Assembly: GCA_020442095.1 (NCBI GenBank)
Contig: JAGRKY010000186.1
Span: 1-15,759 of the forward strand
Origin: Bauldia sp.
GTDB taxonomy: Bacteria > Pseudomonadota > Alphaproteobacteria > Rhizobiales > Kaistiaceae
Length of the DNA stretch: 15,759 nucleotides
Direction: 5' to 3'
Under the pieces are notes generated by a model. It was given only the letters and a program-made list of their open reading frames with translations, made no database searches and was not told the DNA's origin. Both the position numbers and the translations under genes were made by a program. Below are positions 13,521-15,759 of this stretch, in pieces (the stretch's first letter is position 1; each line of letters starts with the position of its first letter).

Positions 13521-14834
13521 ATGAGAATCTCCGTTTTCGGACTGGGCTATGTCGGCACGGTCTGTTCCGCTGCGCTCGCGCAGCGCGGCAACCAGGTCAT
13601 TGGCTGCGATCTCAACGAGACCAAGGTCTCCCTGGTCTCCGACGGCAAGACGCCGATCATCGAGAAGGACATCGACGTCCTGGTCGCCGACAACGTCGCG
13701 GCCGGACGCCTCCGGGCGACGACCTCGACCGAGGAAGCGATCGCCGGGTCCGACATCTCCCTCATCTGCGTCGGCACCCCGTCGCGGCCGAACGGCTCGC
13801 TCGACCTCACGGCGATCCGCGAAGTCGCGGCGAGCATCGGTGCCGCCATCGCGCAGAAGGACACCTACCACTCCGTCGTGATCCGCTCGACGACCCTGCC
13901 GGGCACGCTGGAGGATCTCGTCATTCCTGCGATCGAAGCCAGCTCGGGCAAGAAGCACGGCGTCGGTTTCGGCGCCGCCTCCAACCCGGAATTCATGCGG
14001 GAAGGCACGGCCGTCGCGGACTTCAACGATCCCGCCAAGACGGTGATCGGCGCCGTCGACGACACCACCCGCGACCGCCTGCTCGAGCTCTATCACGGCC
14101 TGCCGGGCGAGCGCTTCGTCACCGCGCCACGGATCGCCGAGCTGGTGAAATACACCGACAATGCCTGGCACGCGGTCAAGGTCGCCTTCGGCAACGAGAT
14201 CGGCAACATCGGCAAGGCCGCCGGCGTCGACAGCCATGAGCTGATGAACATCTTCTTCGCCGACCGCAAGCTCAACATCTCGCCGGCCTATCTCCTGCCC
14301 GGCTTCGCCTTTGGCGGCTCCTGCCTGCCCAAGGACGTCCGGGCGATCAACGCCTTCGCCGCGGAGAACAGCGTCGAGGCGCCGCTCCTGCGCTCGCTGA
14401 TGCCGTCCAACAAGCTGCAGGTCGAAAGGGCGCTCGACTGGGTCCTCGCCCATCACAAGAAAAAGATCGGCTTCCTCGGCTTCTCCTTCAAGGCGGGCAC
14501 CGACGACCTTCGCGAAAGCCCCTATCTCGAGCTCGTCGAGCGCCTGATCGGCAAGGGCTGCGACATCCGCGTCTTCGATCGCAACGTCTCGCTCGCGCGG
14601 CTGGTCGGCGCCAATCGCGCCTATCTGATGAATGCTATCCCGCATGTCGCGGAGCTGATCGTCCCGAGCATCCAGGAGATCATCGCCCATTCCCAGATCA
14701 TCGTCGCGACCAACCGCGCCCCGGAATATGACGACGTCACCGCTGCCATGAAGCCCGGTCAGATCCTGCTGGACATGGCCCGCCTCCCGACCGCGAAGGC
14801 CATGCAACAGGATTATGATGGCATCGCGTGGTAG
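13521..14834 (+). CDS. algD: GDP-mannose 6-dehydrogenase, AlgD-like
   Basis: 437 residues from the ATG at 13521, which has GAGG 6 nt upstream; an ATG at 13509 is less well placed. It carries the NAD-binding loop GLGYVG (7-12), the nucleotide sugar dehydrogenase central segment NPEFMREGTA, and the catalytic FAFGGSCLPKDVRAI, whose Cys is residue 268 by codon count, the same number as the catalytic Cys268 of Pseudomonas aeruginosa AlgD (436 residues). YTDNAWHAVKVAFGNEIGNI is also closer to AlgD than to UDP-glucose dehydrogenase as I remember them. It oxidises GDP-mannose twice with NAD to GDP-mannuronic acid in the cytoplasm. The polymer may therefore contain mannuronic acid or a derivative. A UDP-sugar dehydrogenase is the alternative. 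It is the first gene of a unit followed by a GT4 overlapping by 20 bp. Confidence 0.87.
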   Translation: MRISVFGLGYVGTVCSAALAQRGNQVIGCDLNETKVSLVSDGKTPIIEKDIDVLVADNVAAGRLRATTSTEEAIAGSDISLICVGTPSRPNGSLDLTAIREVAASIGAAIAQKDTYHSVVIRSTTLPGTLEDLVIPAIEASSGKKHGVGFGAASNPEFMREGTAVADFNDPAKTVIGAVDDTTRDRLLELYHGLPGERFVTAPRIAELVKYTDNAWHAVKVAFGNEIGNIGKAAGVDSHELMNIFFADRKLNISPAYLLPGFAFGGSCLPKDVRAINAFAAENSVEAPLLRSLMPSNKLQVERALDWVLAHHKKKIGFLGFSFKAGTDDLRESPYLELVERLIGKGCDIRVFDRNVSLARLVGANRAYLMNAIPHVAELIVPSIQEIIAHSQIIVATNRAPEYDDVTAAMKPGQILLDMARLPTAKAMQQDYDGIAW

Positions 14835-15759
14835 CGGCGCCGGCCGCATCCTGATTATCGTCGAGAACCTGCCGGTCCCCTTCGACCGGCGGGTCTGGTC
14901 GGAAGCGACCACCCTTCGCGCCGCCGGCTACGACGTCTCCGTCATCTGCCCGAAGCGCAAGGACGCCACCGCCAGCTACGAGGTGATCGACGGCATCCAC
15001 ATCTACCGTCATCCGCTGCCGATCGAGGCCAACGGCGCGATCGGCTACGCCCTCGAATATGCCACCGCCCTCTTCTTCGAATTCATCCTGTCGCTGAAGG
15101 TCCTCTGGCAGCGCGGCTTCGACGTCGTCCAGGCCTGCAACCCGCCCGACACGATCTTCCTGATCGGCGGCTTCTACAAGCTCTTCGGCAAGCGCTTCGT
15201 CTTCGACCAGCACGACATCAACCCGGAGCTCTACGAGGCCAAGTTCGGCCGGCGCGACTTCTTCTGGAAGCTGATGGTCTGGCTGGAGCGCCTGTCCTTC
15301 CGCACCGCCGACCGCTCGATCGCCACCAACGAGAGCTACCGGCGGATCGCCATCGAGCGCGGCGGCATGGCGCCGGACAAGGTCCATGTCGTCCGCTCCG
15401 GGCCGAACCTCAAGCGCGTCAGGACGGTGCCGCCGGACGACGCGCGCTGGAAGAAGGGCCGCCGCTTCCTCGTCGGCTATGTCGGCGTCATCGGCCATCA
15501 GGAGGGGCTCGACCTCCTGCTCGATTCCATCGAGCATGTCGTCCGTCGCCTCGGCCGTACCGACATCCAGTTCGTCGTCTGCGGCGATGGCCCGGCGCTC
15601 GCCGAGATCACCGCCAGCGCCGACGAGCGCGGACTGGCCGACTATGTCACCTTCACCGGCAGGTGCTCCGACGACGACCTCTTCTCGGCCCTCTCGACCG
15701 CGGAGGTCTGCGTCAATCCGGATCGCCCCTGCGAGATGAACGACAAGTCCACCATGAAC
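14815..15759 (+). CDS. Family GT4 glycosyltransferase (C-terminal end off the right edge)
   Basis: 315 residues are visible from the ATG at 14815; a second ATG follows at once at 14818. The frame starts inside the last codons of the dehydrogenase gene (20-bp overlap), so the two are one operon. N-terminal signatures RILIIVENLPVPFDRRVWSEA (11-31) and the FDQHDINPELYEAKF segment (130-144) are typical of WbuB-like GT4 enzymes of polysaccharide clusters. The donor domain begins with FLVGYVGVIGHQEGLDLLLD (218-237) and continues with VVCGDGP; the last visible stretch, NPDRPCEMNDKSTMN, comes just before where the KIMEYMA segment of the family is expected. It may transfer the mannuronic acid made by the preceding gene, but this is inference from position only. 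Likely full length about 400 residues. Confidence 0.88.
   Translation, partial: MMASRGSGAGRILIIVENLPVPFDRRVWSEATTLRAAGYDVSVICPKRKDATASYEVIDGIHIYRHPLPIEANGAIGYALEYATALFFEFILSLKVLWQRGFDVVQACNPPDTIFLIGGFYKLFGKRFVFDQHDINPELYEAKFGRRDFFWKLMVWLERLSFRTADRSIATNESYRRIAIERGGMAPDKVHVVRSGPNLKRVRTVPPDDARWKKGRRFLVGYVGVIGHQEGLDLLLDSIEHVVRRLGRTDIQFVVCGDGPALAEITASADERGLADYVTFTGRCSDDDLFSALSTAEVCVNPDRPCEMNDKSTMN

Noticed and set aside
13458..14912. A 484-codon minus-strand frame opposite the GDP-mannose dehydrogenase gene
   Set aside because: Composition is typical of an antisense shadow (many Asp, Arg, Gly, Val), and the plus strand encodes a complete AlgD-like enzyme with its catalytic Cys.

Overview
The window is GC-rich (by eye roughly 65%) bacterial chromosome from an alphaproteobacterium, most likely a member of the Hyphomicrobiales (Rhizobiales) or a close relative. 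The grounds are codon use strongly biased to G/C in third positions, AT-rich intergenic promoter islands in a TTAA-poor background, and an aminoacyl-[carrier protein] ligase of the type described from Bradyrhizobium and Agrobacterium. No tRNA, rRNA, CRISPR array, transposase or phage gene was seen.

Region 1 (1-3106) looks like a small carrier-protein module. On the minus strand are a left-truncated class II synthetase-like amino acid:[carrier protein] ligase and, just upstream of it, an acyl-CoA-dehydrogenase-like flavoprotein. Divergently on the plus strand are a free-standing acyl/peptidyl carrier protein and, overlapping it by one base, a membrane-anchored DUF861-type cupin. The likely logic is that the ligase loads an amino acid on the carrier protein's phosphopantetheine and the flavoprotein may oxidise it. 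The end product is unknown.

Region 2 (3248-15759) is a Wzx/Wzy-type exopolysaccharide locus. In order it holds: a two-domain protein with a GINT1-like beta-propeller half (+), a GT4 glycosyltransferase (+), a Wzz/GumC-like chain-length protein without a kinase domain (-), a Wzx-like flippase (+), a second GT4 (-) whose 3' end overlaps the flippase gene by 145 bp, a Wzy/VpsF-like polymerase (+) coupled to a secreted GH5 glycosidase (+), an AlgD-like GDP-mannose 6-dehydrogenase (+), and a third GT4 (+) cut by the right edge. Together they suggest a lipid-linked repeat unit, perhaps containing mannuronic acid, built by GT4 enzymes, flipped by Wzx, polymerised by Wzy under Wzz control, and trimmed by the periplasmic GH5. 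The initiating sugar-phosphate transferase, the outer-membrane exporter and a tyrosine kinase are not in the window.

Strand changes are frequent and the main intergenic gaps carry AT-rich islands. A motif TTAA-N2-TTAA occurs in three of them (near 2115, 7875 and 13366), hinting at a shared regulator. The most interesting points are the amino-acid-loading module placed beside a polysaccharide locus, the shared intergenic motif, and the long antisense overlap of two coding regions.
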